A stretch of 64,000 nt of DNA, from assembly GCA_039545355.1 (NCBI GenBank), contig BCJJ01000011.1, positions 1,148,851 to 1,212,850 of the forward strand, written 5' to 3'. Under the pieces are notes generated by a model. It was not told the DNA's origin. It made no database searches and saw only the letters and a list, made by a program, of their open reading frames with translations. Made by a program: the position numbers and the translations under genes. The stretch comes from Trichosporon coremiiforme (taxonomy: Eukaryota > Basidiomycota > Tremellomycetes > Trichosporonales > Trichosporonaceae). Positions 1 to 10,815 of the stretch are shown here, one piece after another (position 1 is the first letter of the stretch; every line of letters begins with the position of its first letter).

Positions 1-2395
1 GCTCTTTAACAGCGAAGAAGATGCAGTTGCATGATCTGCTGCGTCTGCAACTGTCGAGAGGCCGTCTGCAGAAGTAGCACGCTCGATAATTCTTAGTAGC
101 TTCCGAACACGCCGACACCCTACTTCGCTTAGAGATAACGGTCCGAACCAATCTCTGCCATGCAAAATAGATCTCAGGCAGGTCGACGTCCGTCATCTGT
201 TCCTTGTTCCCGCAAGCGAGCAAGGCTCCATGCTCCGACATCGCTTGCATCGTTTCGCCCCAAGCAGCTGACCACTCCAAAGCTCCACCCAAGTAAGCCT
301 AACCCACTCTGGCGCAGGCGCTTCTCCGCCCGCTTGCCGGGCAAGCAGTCCCTTGCCAGACCCTCGGCGAGTGCACAAGTCCGCTCTACACACGGCAGAA
401 CTGATGCATCGATCCAGACTCGTCGGGGAAGACCCTGCTCCCAACAGGCGAACAATCAACGGCGACCAGCGGCCGGGCAACACGGCGCGCCGGTGAGCGG
501 GCAGCTGCGTCCTGGGTTCCTTTGAAGTCTGTAATAGCGTCCCTGTGTATCGAAAGGGCAATCAGTGCGGATCGTTCAATCATGTAACGGATCCAGGCAG
601 GTGGGGAACTTGGGTTCGCGGGTATGTCTGGGTTTATAATTAACAGTGAGGGACTGAGTTCAGGTCACGAGCAGGGGTTGGCTGGGCGTAATGCGGGCTG
701 TACGCGATGTACGTCAGACGTAAGACGCGCCGGACGCGCTCCGCGAGCGATCGGCGCGTCCAGTGGTTCGGTAGTGCGGTGCCCATGACCGAGGACCGGT
801 GGCGAATCGTCCCCATACTGCACATCGTCATACAAACAGACCCTAGAGGTCATCAGAACAAGTGACCATGGAGCATGCACATCGACCTCACACTTAAACG
901 CGCATCATAGAAGATTTAGCGCAGAAGAGAGCACAAACCGGATGAAGCAGTTCTGGTCCAAGGCACGGAATACGGAGCGAGGCGGAATCCCGTGACTCGT
1001 TGGCATACGGGTTTGGGTTCTCCGGCGTCGAGTTGCCGGCGGGCACCAATGCCAGTGGCCAGAGTGGGGGGCAGCATGCCAGGCCCACACCCACAACCCC
1101 TCCAGTCCCCCATCTGGCCCTGCGATCATCCGTCCCTTGACCTGTGAGGTCACCACTGAGACTGCCGCGGTGCACGGCTGCATGCCCGGCATGCGGCGCG
1201 TGCTTGCGCGTCGCTGCAGCATGGTAGAGGTGGAGCCTGACAATCCCGAGATCCGGCAGTGCGACGGGGCCAAGAGGTAGCCTTGGTATGCTTGCTGCGA
1301 ATTGGGTGGCAAACGTTTGCCGCCCAAGTGCCCAGTGTGCATTCCCGCCCACGCTTCATACTTAGTCAAGCGAGATCATGGATGACAAGGAGACACGACC
1401 GAGTCCAGGATGCCAGAACGTCTATACGTCAAGACTTTTTGGGCACACTAGTGTCGCAGAACAGTGCTAAGGTGTGGAGTACATGACGGGTGGCTTGGAT
1501 GGCTTGGCCATGGCGCCGGGCGATGGCGTCGATGGCGCCCGGGACCCCCCGTACCACCCGTGCGTGGGCCGTGGGCATTCACTAGCGTCGCCCGTGGTAT
1601 GTGGCTCGACGGAACAATGCAATATGTCACGCTGAGATCATTTGAGGGCGACCCCTCCATTTCCCATGCCCGCTGTACTGCTGTAGAGCTTCACATGCCG
1701 GCGGAGGCAACGAACGGTTGGCAGCGGAGGCATCGGAGAACGGAGGCAACGGAGGCGGATGTCAGAACGTGCGCTGGCGTAGCTGGCGCAAGCTGAACAA
1801 CGGAGGTTTCAGATCGTGGGAGGACGGACGGACGGAAGCAACGTCAGGAGAAGAGGGCGGACTGACGTCGATGTGCTTGTTGGGCTGGGCTGAATGTGTG
1901 CGAAGACGGATGGATGAGGCACGGCGATGGCGATGGTGTCAGCCAGCGTGACGGCGGAGGCGATCCCCGCGATGGCAGGCGTGAGCACATGTCCCAGCTG
2001 ATTGAACAGCGACCAGCAAGGCGGGGTGATCAGAGTTGAGGAGCCTTGTGGGGAGGCATCGAGACCGAGATCGAGATCAGACCGGGTGCGGAGATGCGTC
2101 CAGTTTGAGGCTGCTGTCGACGTGGCTGGCGAAGCAGGTTTTAAGTTCCACAGGGAGTCGTCCAGATGGCGAACATCGAGGTAGACGGGCACTCAAAGAG
2201 TAGATGGATGGGCGTCCGATGGGGGGGCAAGGCGGCAGTGTAAGTCGCAGTCATCAGTGTCCACAAGGTCAGTCGCAGCGCGGGGGTTCTCCAAGTTTAA
2301 TTTAGCTGCATCGACGCTGCCGCTCGCGGGAGCGAGGGCTCGTCATATCATCACTACTGATATCCTAGATTCGAGAGGAAGAAGGTCGGACACGC
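1..2395. other. Intergenic or unassigned, no supported gene
   Basis: Several short open frames exist on both strands (for example 160-525 and 894-1352). None shows a recognisable motif, splice continuity or a convincing start, and they overlap each other antisense as expected in GC-rich noncoding DNA. The stretch may include the 3' flank of the HSP12-like gene. I see nothing definite here. Confidence 0.5.
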
Positions 2396-2711
2396 TTAGG
2401 CGACGTTGCGGTTGGTGTTGTCACCCGAGATGGCGTCGCCGATCTTCTGGGTGGTCGACTTCTCCTGCTGGGGCTGGACGGCCGAGGCAACGGCGTCGGC
2501 CTTGCCCTTGACGAAGTCACCGGCCTGCTCGAGGTAAGACTTCTCAGAGTCGGGCTTAGCGGCGGAGGAGAGCTGGGAGCATGTCAGCGAGGGCGAGCTA
2601 AGATATCGAGCAGGCGTGGCTGTCGTTCGAGGAAGATAGTCCAAGAGCGACGAGCTAGCAGTGTTGAGAACTCACCTTGTCTCCGAGTCCCTGGCGGCCG
2701 ATGTCAGACAT
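2396..2711 (-). CDS. HSP12: HSP12/HSP9-type small stress protein
   Basis: Two exons on the minus strand: 2676-2711 (12 codons, ATG at 2711) and 2572-2396, joined in phase 0 across a GTGAGT...CAG intron. The product is about 70 residues. It begins MSDIGRQGLGDK and continues with LSSAAKPDSEKSYLEQAGDF, the hallmark of the HSP12/WH11 family: an MSD-G-R-x-G start and a KPDS-x-KSY-x-EQ core. Family members are small, hydrophilic, largely disordered proteins that associate with membranes under heat, osmotic and stationary-phase stress. At 70 aa it is shorter than yeast Hsp12 (109 aa) because the C-terminal part is reduced. Three CRE palindromes lie 0.5-0.85 kb upstream. Identity is strongly supported by the motif; stress regulation is inferred. 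Confidence 0.88.
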
Positions 2712-3218
2712 TGTTGTTGGTTGTTGTTGGGGGGAAGTAGTAGAAGAAGAAGAGAAGAGTTGGTTGATGGGAACGAGAAAGACGTCTCAAGACCTTGTTT
2801 ATATATGCGTTTCTGGCCATACCTCCACGGCCTCCAACACGATGGCCACCTCCAACGGGTGGTGCCCGGAACGCCGGCGAGCGAGCGAGCCGACGCCCAC
2901 CCACTCTACTCTGTACCGCGCGCGCCGAGGAGGTGCAGCGCGTGGGCTCAGCCTGACTTGGGATCAGTGCCGGCTATTCGCGCACATCTCTCGACCAGCC
3001 TCAACCTGTCCTTTCCCCTTCAGGTCCTGAGGATCCCGTGCTGAGCAGGATCGAGCACGCCAGCGCGTCAGCGTCAGACTGCGAGCTGCGGGCGGTGCGC
3101 TGGCAGGCAGACATCGCGCCAGCGCGCAGCGTGCCCAGGTGGGTGAGATGTTGGCATTCCGCTCAACAGTGAGCACCAGAGGGCAAGTCGCGCAACTTGG
3201 GCAAACTGCCAGGCACAG

Positions 3219-3226
3219 TGACGTCA
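3219..3226. promoter_or_regulatory. CRE palindrome TGACGTCA (site 1)
   Basis: Perfect 8-bp ATF/CREB (Atf1/Sko1-type bZIP) consensus, 508 bp upstream of the HSP12-like start codon. It is one of three identical sites within 337 bp. Function as a stress-responsive element is inferred. Confidence 0.55.
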
Positions 3227-3415
3227 GTGCTCTTCCCTGCCATCCCTGCTTTATGCTGGCTCTATGCTGCCCCTGTGTACCCTCACGTCCCCGCTGCACA
3301 TTCACGTTCGAAACCTGTGACAACCCGCCCCCTCGCCCTGCCCCCCGTCCTTCAGCCCTGCAGCCTCCTCCGTGCGCCGCGCCGTGGGCCGGGACCACAG
3401 GGAAACACATTTGCA

Positions 3416-3423
3416 TGACGTCA
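3416..3423. promoter_or_regulatory. CRE palindrome TGACGTCA (site 2)
   Basis: Second perfect TGACGTCA palindrome upstream of the HSP12-like gene, 197 bp from the first site. Confidence 0.55.
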
Positions 3424-3547
3424 GTCATTGTCGTCCGACTGTCCTTCCCCCATCTCGAGTTTTCTCACCTGACATCCGCTGCGCTGCACAACATATGCGC
3501 ATATGCGCACGCCGGCACGCCGGAACTCACGCAGATGAGCATACCAC

Positions 3548-3555
3548 TGACGTCA
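3548..3555. promoter_or_regulatory. CRE palindrome TGACGTCA (site 3)
   Basis: Third perfect TGACGTCA palindrome, 837 bp upstream of the HSP12-like start codon. Confidence 0.5.
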
Positions 3556-4298
3556 TGCTCCTAGTGCACGCACCGTCACACACGACTTGCATCACTGTCC
3601 AGATTCAAACGCTTCATTCAATCGGGTCCTGGCCCTGGGACGTGGGCGGACCTAGCTGGAATCGTTACCGGAGCTCGTGACGAGCATCCGCACCGGCGAG
3701 CACGGCGAGCACAGCGAGACCTCTGTATCACATCCGCACAGGTCAGACGGCCAAAGCATGGTCAGCAAGCGCGCTATCGCGTTCCTTTGTCTTCCTTATT
3801 GCTAGCGCGTGATCCGGGCCCACTACTGCTGTGTCGTTGGGCGGCTCGCCGAGTCCGCTATCCGGCCTGCCTGCTGTCATCTCCGATATCCGCTGTCGTG
3901 CTATCCGCTGCCCCATGTCTTTACATCATGATGCGTGATGCACTGGCAACTGACGCTACTGCCGCAGACGCTGACGCTGGCGTTCGCGATGGGGTTGGGG
4001 TACTTCTGAGGGGCAAAGGGGGCAAAGCATACTGCGTATTCTGTATTCTGTACAATGAGACTTCTTCTTCCGGCACTCCGGGCACTCCGGGGCATGAGGC
4101 AGACAATCCAGTGTCCTTCCTTTCCTTCCTTGACGTGTGTTGACGTCGTGTTTGACGTTTGTGTCTCAGTGAGCTCCAGGCTCAACGTTGACTTGTGCTG
4201 CGGCGGTGCGAGGTCTGGCTCAGGTCGCAGCAGGCGGGTCTCCGCTCGACGCCGGAAACATGCTACGCGCTGCGCGCTTCGCTCTGATAGGGTTATGC

Positions 4299-7200
4299 TT
4301 ATGCCGAGACGGGCGCGGCGCGTAGCCGGTGCACGAGCCCTGCAATGCGCGTCATGTCGATGGCGGGCCCGTCGCTCTCGACCGCCGTCGTCAGTCCGTC
4401 GAGCATCTGATGTCAGCGGCTGATACCATGGACCCTGGCCAATGATCCGCGACGCGTTTTCCTCCTTTCCTCAGAATTCCAGGTTCCGGGTTCCGGAAAC
4501 GTGAGGCTAACGTACGCACTCCCCCGCATAACCCGGTAACCTCTTTCCCCAGTACGGAATCGCGACGCGCGTCCATGCAGTACTCACGTCATCTACCTGC
4601 TCGACAGGCACCTTGGCGCACAGCGCGATCACCTTCCGGTACTTGACGGCACGGTCCGCGCCGTCGCCTTCCAGCTCGGCAGCACGCTCCTCCAGCAGCT
4701 TGGCCATTCGGTCCTCCCACATCGCCAACCGGCGCAGTTGCGTCAGCGCACCCGCCTCGCCGACAGCAGGGAGGGCGGGGTCAGTCGCCGGCGTTGCCGA
4801 AGACGTCTCGCCAGCCGCGGGAGCGAGGGGGGGAATGAGGCCGAACGCAGGCGGCAAGGACGACTCCCCTTTGAGAGGTGTTCGTCCCGACCAGTCCATG
4901 TTCGCCTCGAGTGCTCGCTTCGCATTGTCGATTCGGGCGGCTTGTTGCTCAAGACCGTCTAGCTTCTGTCGCGCGGCATCGACCTGCTGCCTCTTCTCCG
5001 CCAAAGATCGCGTGGCGACACGGACGTTCTTCTCAACACTATTGAGGGACTCGACGTGCTTCTCCATCTCGCCGTCAAACGTCTTATTCACATCTTCGAA
5101 GAGGGCAGAAATGTCTGGATGTAGTTAGCAGAAGAACATCTAACGCAAACTCACTCTTCAGGACGTCAGCACTGCGCTTCTCTGGCCGCTTGACCTCGGG
5201 ACGGAGCGCAGAGACAACAGCCTCGTTATTGGAGACCTGGAGGGCGGCGACCTCGACACCGAAGTCGTACGGACGGAGACCGAGCTTGTTAGCCTTGGTC
5301 TTGTCCGCTCCCGCGTCGAGCAGCAGATTGACGAGCGGCTTGGAGCCGATGCGGGCGGCAACGTTCAGTGCCGTGTCGCCCTTCAGGTCCTGGAGGTCGA
5401 CGAGACGCTTCAGGCTGATGGTGTCGGTGCCAGTCGCGGGCGCGGATGCAAGCGTGTTTCCGTTACCCGGCGTCGACTGGGCGAGCTCGCGCGTCTTCGT
5501 CTGCTCCTGGGCAATGTATCCGAGAACAGCAGCCATGTATCCACGTGCACAGGCGGCGCGACCCTTGAGGCCAGCGGAGAGGGCGATGTGGTGGATGACC
5601 GAGTCATACGAGTGGTCGAGCGTCCGGACGGACTCGCCGAGGTGCTTCTCAAGAAGCTGGCTAAACGTACCGGCCTCGGCGTGGTTCGTGGTGAGGACAG
5701 AACGGATGAGAGGTGTCTCGCCAGAATAGTTGCCGCGGTGGATGTCGGCCCCGAGCTCGATGAGCTGCGAGATGACGTCCATCTTGGCAAGCGCACAGGC
5801 CCAGTGCAGGGCCGTGTGACCCTGCTCGTCGATGACCATGTCAATGTCCCAGTCAGGCTTGTCAGTCGGGCCAAGCTCGAACACGCTACGAATGTCCACC
5901 GTGTCCGTCTGGAACAGCGACAGGAGCTGTTGTCGCCGACGGTGCGACTCGGAGCTGAGTCTTGGCTTGAACGGTTTCGTCGAGAGGCGGAAGGACGCCG
6001 GCAGCGGTGGCCGGTCTCGGGTCTCATCGTCGTCGTCCTCACTTCCCGTAGCCTCCTGCGTCTCTTCTCCGTTGGCCGGCTCGTCGACCCTAGCGCGCTT
6101 GGCCGGTGGCGGGGCGTCGACCTCGGCGGAGATTGGTGCCGCGCTAGGCATACCGACCGTGTGCGCCTGGCCGTACTGGTCCACGTACATCTCGTTGGGT
6201 TGCGGCAGACCCTGCATTCCGTTGCCGTGTCCGTTGATGTTGGCAGGAGGTGCCAACCCTCCTTGGTTCGGCTGCATCTGCATGCCGCCCGACATGTCCA
6301 TGTTCGGTTCACGCCCCTGCTCGTAGACCATGTGCTGGGGCGGTTGCGGGTGTCCCATCGGCTGGTAGTACATGCCCTGCATGGGCTGGCCCTGCTGCTG
6401 GTACAGCATCTGCGGCTGGCCCATCATCATGTCTTGCTGAGCAGGCATGGGCTGCTGCTGCTGCTGCATGAATTGCGGAGGTGGCGGAGGCGGTCCGGCG
6501 GCGTTCTGTCGAGCGTAAGGCGACATTAATCTACTAGCGCTGCCTGCTGATCCGGGCATGCGTGCACCAGCACCACCACCGGGGGTCTTCGCGTTAGGGG
6601 TGGCACTACCACCACGCATTGGAAGGGCCGGGGGTCCCGTCGGCGGGGGGACAAAGTCAAAGATCGGGGCGAGGAACTGCAGGACACCGTACTGCTCGGC
6701 CAGAGCACGGCCCCGGTCCAGAGGAATCCAAGTTCCTTGGTACTTTCCATCTGAAACGTAAGCTCTATCCGCCAGTGAACTAGCCATGATACTTACAACC
6801 ACCTTGGACCTTCTCGTGCATCTGCGTCTGGACCTGCTTCTCTAAAATCTTTGTTCGGACAGACTTCGAGATGCCTGCCACCTTGAGGATCTGCGTCGCA
6901 TTGACCCACGAGTCAGCCATCCGGCGCATGACTGAGATATTGCGGATCATCGCTTCGAACACAGGGATCTGCGAGTACGCGCTGGCATAGACCTTGACGT
7001 TGCCGGCACCGCCGACATCGTCCTGCGGCACCTGCCCTGGTCCGGCGCCCATGACGGCCTGGAACACGTTGTTCTGGTTACCGCCGGGGGTGCCGTGCGG
7101 CGATCCGGCGTAGCCTTGCTGGCCGGGACGGGGTTGTCCTCCTGGATGCATCATGGGCATCTGCTGGGCGAATGTTGGCATCTGACCTTGGACGGTCTGA

Positions 7201-7630
7201 GGTTGAGACTGGCCCGGGCGTGCTGCTTCAGGAGACAGCGCGGGCAGTAATCCGGTCTGGGCGGCGACCTGTGCTGACGGCGTAGGGGCAGACGCGGAGG
7301 GTGTTGCCATCTGTCCGCTCGGATGAGCAGGAGACAATGAGAGGTTGGGTAGGGAAGAAGGTTGCTGGGGAGGAGGCTGGGGTGAGAGCTGTGGAGCCTG
7401 AGCGTACGTTGACGTCGGTGCGACGAATCCAGAGATAGATTGAGTGTTGCCACCAGCGTCTGAGAGGGTGATGTTGGGTGTTACTGGAGCGTTGCTGTTG
7501 TTTGTGGTCAGCAAAGGGATCAAACGCCGTGTATAAAGTTGGTGTCAAGCTCATGTCGACGCGCGCTCGCGCCGGACAATGTTTAGTCCCTGGTACATGA
7601 CTGAATCCTGAGGACTCACTTCGCGTCCAT
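4299..7630 (-). CDS. MBF/SBF-type transcription factor (APSES DNA-binding domain plus ankyrin repeats)
   Basis: Five exons on the minus strand: 7620-7630 (only 11 nt, ATG at 7630), 6797-7494, 5155-6750, 4588-5114 and 4299-4406. Phases all agree, giving about 979 aa. A Pro/Gln-rich N-terminus precedes a KilA-N/APSES domain (about residues 170-275) containing YSQIPVFEAMIRN, DSWVNATQILKVAG and, across a splice junction, KYQGTWIPLDRG, the typical Mbp1/Swi4 wing region. A long Gln/Met/Pro-rich linker follows. Ankyrin repeats begin near residues 544 (GHTALHWACALAKMDVISQL) and 689 (GDTALNVAARIG). The C-terminus has a coiled coil (VNKTFDGEMEKHVESL onward) of the Swi6-interaction type. Known relatives form MBF/SBF and drive G1/S transcription through ACGCGT boxes; such boxes occur upstream of RFA1, NSE2 and POL1 in this window. 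I cannot tell whether it is the Mbp1 or the Swi4 orthologue. Confidence 0.93.
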
Positions 7631-8887
7631 AGCACGGCCAAAAGTGGCGATTGGGGATTGCTCAATGATCAATCGGGTGCGAGGTGCGGCGATGCGCGTG
7701 GTCTGAAAAGATTGCGCGTCGATGCGCTTTGCTGAGGACGATGCAGTCAGTCGAGATGGGCGGTGGATGAGAGATTATGGCGTCAAACGCGGGTCATGCG
7801 GCCGCGATCTCAATGATGAAGGCAGGCTCGAGACGCGCGTTTTGCTCCCGTCCTCGCGTGGCAATTTGCTCGCTACGCTGGTGTCCGCCCTGGCTCTGCA
7901 TGTTGGCCCTGACGAGAGCCTGCCAGCCAACTCTCGTCCTGGAGCTGCATGACGATCCGAGACCCCTCCCACTTTCTCATGCAAAGACCGAGATGTCTGT
8001 AGCCGTCTTCTCGCTTGTCGACTCCGGACACCGAGTGCCTTCCCGTGGCTGCCCATTGAGCCACACATTGTTGCTCCGAATTTCCTCCAGGTCATGTCAC
8101 GTCTGTCATGTTTGTCATGTCCACCACGCGTTTTACGGCCCCTCTTTGTTGAATTTCCAGGGTCACCCAGCGCGGACGCGTCGCGTTTGGTCAACCGTCA
8201 TGACAGCCATCTCACTGTCATGTCGTCCAGTCTGGGACGGAAGGTCTGCGCCAGGTGACTGGCAGATCAAAATCCACACTTCCTCGGCCTCACCGAGCGA
8301 TTCCATCCGAGAAATTGGTGTGCAATGATGAGGAAGGCGCCGTGCTCACCACAGATGCTCACCATGCGCACTTTCATTGCAAGGCTTATCAGCTGACTTG
8401 ACTTAGGTGAATGCGTGTTATGTACTTCCGTTGCCTCCCTGCGGTTCACTGACCAACTGGCTTCATGGCGCACAGCCTTGCAGGCTGTCAAAGCCCTCGT
8501 CGTGATCTTTAGGCTTGTATTCCAGTGTCTCTGGCAATCAGGCACCCCACCTTGAAGAGTTTGTGGTTGGCCAACCGCCGTTCGTCTTGTCGGACTTGGT
8601 CTCAGCGGCGAGTGTGCTAACCGGCTGTCTTCGCTACTCTTGTGATGGTCCCAGTGCATCCGACACTCTCTAGTCTATATGCTACTCGGCTTTCCTCGTC
8701 TTCTTGCGAGGGCACCGTTCGTTGGACTGCGGGAGGGGGGTTCAATGAGTGGGGATTGGATGAGTGATGCTGGGTATAGATGCTCGAATATCTTCTTCTG
8801 GTCGGATGACTGTTGAACTGGACCTTCTGCAGCGGGGACTGTTGAAGTCGACCGCTCGACGGAGATAGCTAGCTAGCGACGGGGCAC
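7631..8887. other. Intergenic, upstream of the MBF-type gene
   Basis: No gene can be supported. It contains one ACGCGT (8176-8181), 546 bp upstream of the MBF-type start, which could allow autoregulation but is a single weak site. Short overlapping open frames on both strands look like chance. Confidence 0.45.
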
Positions 8888-9096
8888 CTAAGCCTGGGCG
8901 CCGCAGTAGGAGCAGTAGTACGCCTCGTAGAGAGGCTGCCACTCCCCTGTTCACGTTAGCACGTCTCTCTGCCGGAAGTCGCGGGATACGTACACCTGTG
9001 GTCATCTGATTGTCAGGCAGGCTCACATCATCAGGAAGTTCACTCACAGCCAGCGTTGTCACCCCACCAGGTTCCAGGGCACTTGTCGGAGTCCAT
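8888..9096 (-). CDS. Cys/Trp microprotein family member A (35 aa), function unknown
   Basis: Two exons: 9048-9096 (ATG at 9096, 49 nt) and 8888-8946, with a 101-nt GTGAGT...GTGCTAACGTGAACAG intron in phase 1. The product is 35 aa: first exon MDSDKCPGTWWGDNAG, second exon ending YYCSYCGAQA. Its first exon matches that of the microgene at 10.6-10.8 kb in length (49 nt), phase, and positions of C6, G8, W10, G12, N14 and G16. Both second exons share W-x6-Y-x-C-x-[YH]-C. A TATAAA (9162-9167 on the minus strand) sits about 70 nt before the ATG. A putative secreted first exon further upstream (ATG at 9290, MAPNLCGLLCFALLLDLF) could give a longer product, but its donor would be poor. I do not recognise the family. 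Confidence 0.55.
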
Positions 9097-10643
9097 GGCG
9101 AAGATGGTTTTGAGGCAGCTCTGTCGGGAGGTGTCAGCTCGTCAAGAGCACACTCGAGTGCTTTATAGCATCAGGCTGCAGCCTCTCGGACACTGCACAG
9201 CGAACCATGAGCTCCAGAGGCAGCTAAGGTCGGGGAGAAAAGGTCAAGGAGCAAAGCAAAGCAAAGGAGGCCGCAGAGATTGGGGGCCATCGCGACAGTC
9301 TCGGTCAGATGCGTGGTGCGTGCGTGTTTAGGGTTTAACTGTCTCACTCTGGGTGTCCGGAGGAGCCAGAGTTGCGGGTGGACAATGCGGCCAGAGCATC
9401 CTCGCCGACACCCTCAGGAGTGTGCAGCATGTACAGGCGTTGCGCAGTATGCCAGGCGTGCCAGCTTGTGCCATCTCGCAAAGTCGAGACACAAACAAAC
9501 CGCCTCGGTCCAAGACGAAGGTTCAGCCATGGCTTGACGGGCTTGTCTGTCATGGCTGAGGCTTGCTACGCCCCCGCACTTTCTCCAGGCTTGCTGCATG
9601 ACTGCCGGCCATAGCGGTCTCGGCCGCCCTAGCCAGTCCGTTCACCACGGACGGCGTGAGCGCCTCTGCACCCAAATGCGAGACATGCCCTGGCCCTCCA
9701 GCCATGGCGCTCACTTGAGCGATCGAGTGCTGCAGGTCAAACGGCCTAGGCTGAGGGACCAAAGTCCCGCGGCATGACCATGGTGACTGCCCGCCTCGTC
9801 GAGACCCCTGCGTGCGTAGTTCCAGCCGCGCCATCACTCGGACCGATTCCTTCGACTCACTGGTTTCAAGATAAAACGTTGATCGCTGAGCAGCGACTTT
9901 GGGAAAGTTGGAGGAGGCGGTTTGAGGTTGTGGGCGAGGTCAGTGAAGTAACGAGCTGACCCCAAGTCGTCGAGTCTTATGTATGTGTGCGAGCCGACGC
10001 TGACCTGTGTGCATCGGATGCTGCCGCTGGTGGCAGTGTGCACCGGTGCTCGTATGGTGCGAGGACGGCGAGAGAGTGTTGATGGACAGCACCTGGTGTG
10101 CATCGAAGAATTTCGACGGATGCCACTGTCGGCCTGCTGGCGGTTCGTTTCGAGTGGTGCTAACTGGGATTGATGGACAACGGAGTGCGAGCGCCGTGCA
10201 CTGGTGGAAGGGGGGCGGACAACGAGCCCGTCGTGGCCGGCTAGACTTCTCACCTGGCACTGAATGGGCAACTGAAAGGAACGCGGCCGTGGCGACAGCG
10301 CAACATTGGCCAGCTCGAGGCGGACAAGTGAGACCAGGAGCGGCTGGGAGCGGCCGTTGATAGGACTGCGGTGTGCGAGGCGGCGAGGGTGGTGGTGGAC
10401 AACTGGCGGCCGGTGTCGATGCCAGCCTTTTGACCTCGCACCGCTATCGCGACAAGGGGAACAACGGTAAAGGGCAATGCGAAAACGTCGAAAGGGAGGG
10501 GACAACATTGCCCCATGCGACGTACGACGTCACGGCTGCATGATACACTAGGATACTGATACACGTTAGGAGTGGAGAGGGGATGCGAGACGTGGCTGCA
10601 GGGGGTGGGCGAACGTCAGGGGACCAACGGCCACGCCTCACGA
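9097..10643. other. Intergenic between microgenes A and C
   Basis: No gene with a recognisable motif or consistent splice model was found. It includes the short frame from 9290 (minus) that starts with a hydrophobic, signal-peptide-like segment and might be an alternative 5' exon of microgene A. Other frames, such as 9834-10508 minus, look like chance. Confidence 0.4.
9162..9167 (-). promoter_or_regulatory. Putative TATA box of microgene A
   Basis: TATAAA on the minus strand, 66-71 nt upstream of the ATG at 9096. The spacing suits a fungal TATA promoter with a short 5' leader. Assignment is by position only. Confidence 0.4.
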
Positions 10644-10815
10644 TCATGTCTCGTAGTTACACGTGGTTCGCTGACAGTGGCAGCAGAGGTAGGTCCTGAG
10701 AGAGTAGTCCCAGATCAGGACGCAGGCACCTGTGCGGATGAGCCAAAGCCGGGGCAAGTTACTCACGTCCCTTGTTGTACCCAGACCAATCGCCCTTGCA
10801 CGACACTATCGCCAT
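10644..10815 (-). CDS. Cys/Trp microprotein family member C (44 aa), function unknown
   Basis: Two exons: 10767-10815 (ATG at 10815, 49 nt) and 10644-10729, with a 37-nt GTGAGT...CACAG intron in phase 1. The product is 44 aa. The first exon encodes MAIVSCKGDWSGYNKG; the second includes ACVLIWDYSLRTYLCCHC and ends with TGA. Compared with microgene A, C6, G8, W10, G12, N14 and G16 and the intron position are identical, and W-x6-Y-x-C-x-H-C in exon 2 is spaced exactly as in the other two members. The six cysteines suggest metal binding or disulfides. An upstream TATATAAG lies at 11032-11039 (minus), about 220 nt before the ATG, so the 5' end is uncertain. No known function. Confidence 0.58.

Larger units (their letters stand above)
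2712..4298. other. 1.6-kb intergenic region, HSP12 upstream / MBF downstream
   Basis: No coding model can be supported. The segment proximal to the HSP12-like gene contains three TGACGTCA palindromes, annotated separately, plus a further half-matching TGACGTCG at 4141. It is probably a long regulatory region for the HSP12-like gene, which is transcribed away from it. Confidence 0.5.

Noticed and set aside
160..561. Overlapping open frames at the window start
   Set aside because: Several mutually antisense frames with no start context, motif or splice support; typical of GC-rich noncoding DNA.
5588..6529. 313-aa plus-strand frame opposite the MBF-type gene
   Set aside because: Antisense shadow; minus-strand APSES and ankyrin motifs establish the coding strand.
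8947..9047. Small middle exon (ATGACCACAG) inside the intron of microgene A
   Set aside because: Including it changes the frame so that the conserved YYC-x-YC end is lost.
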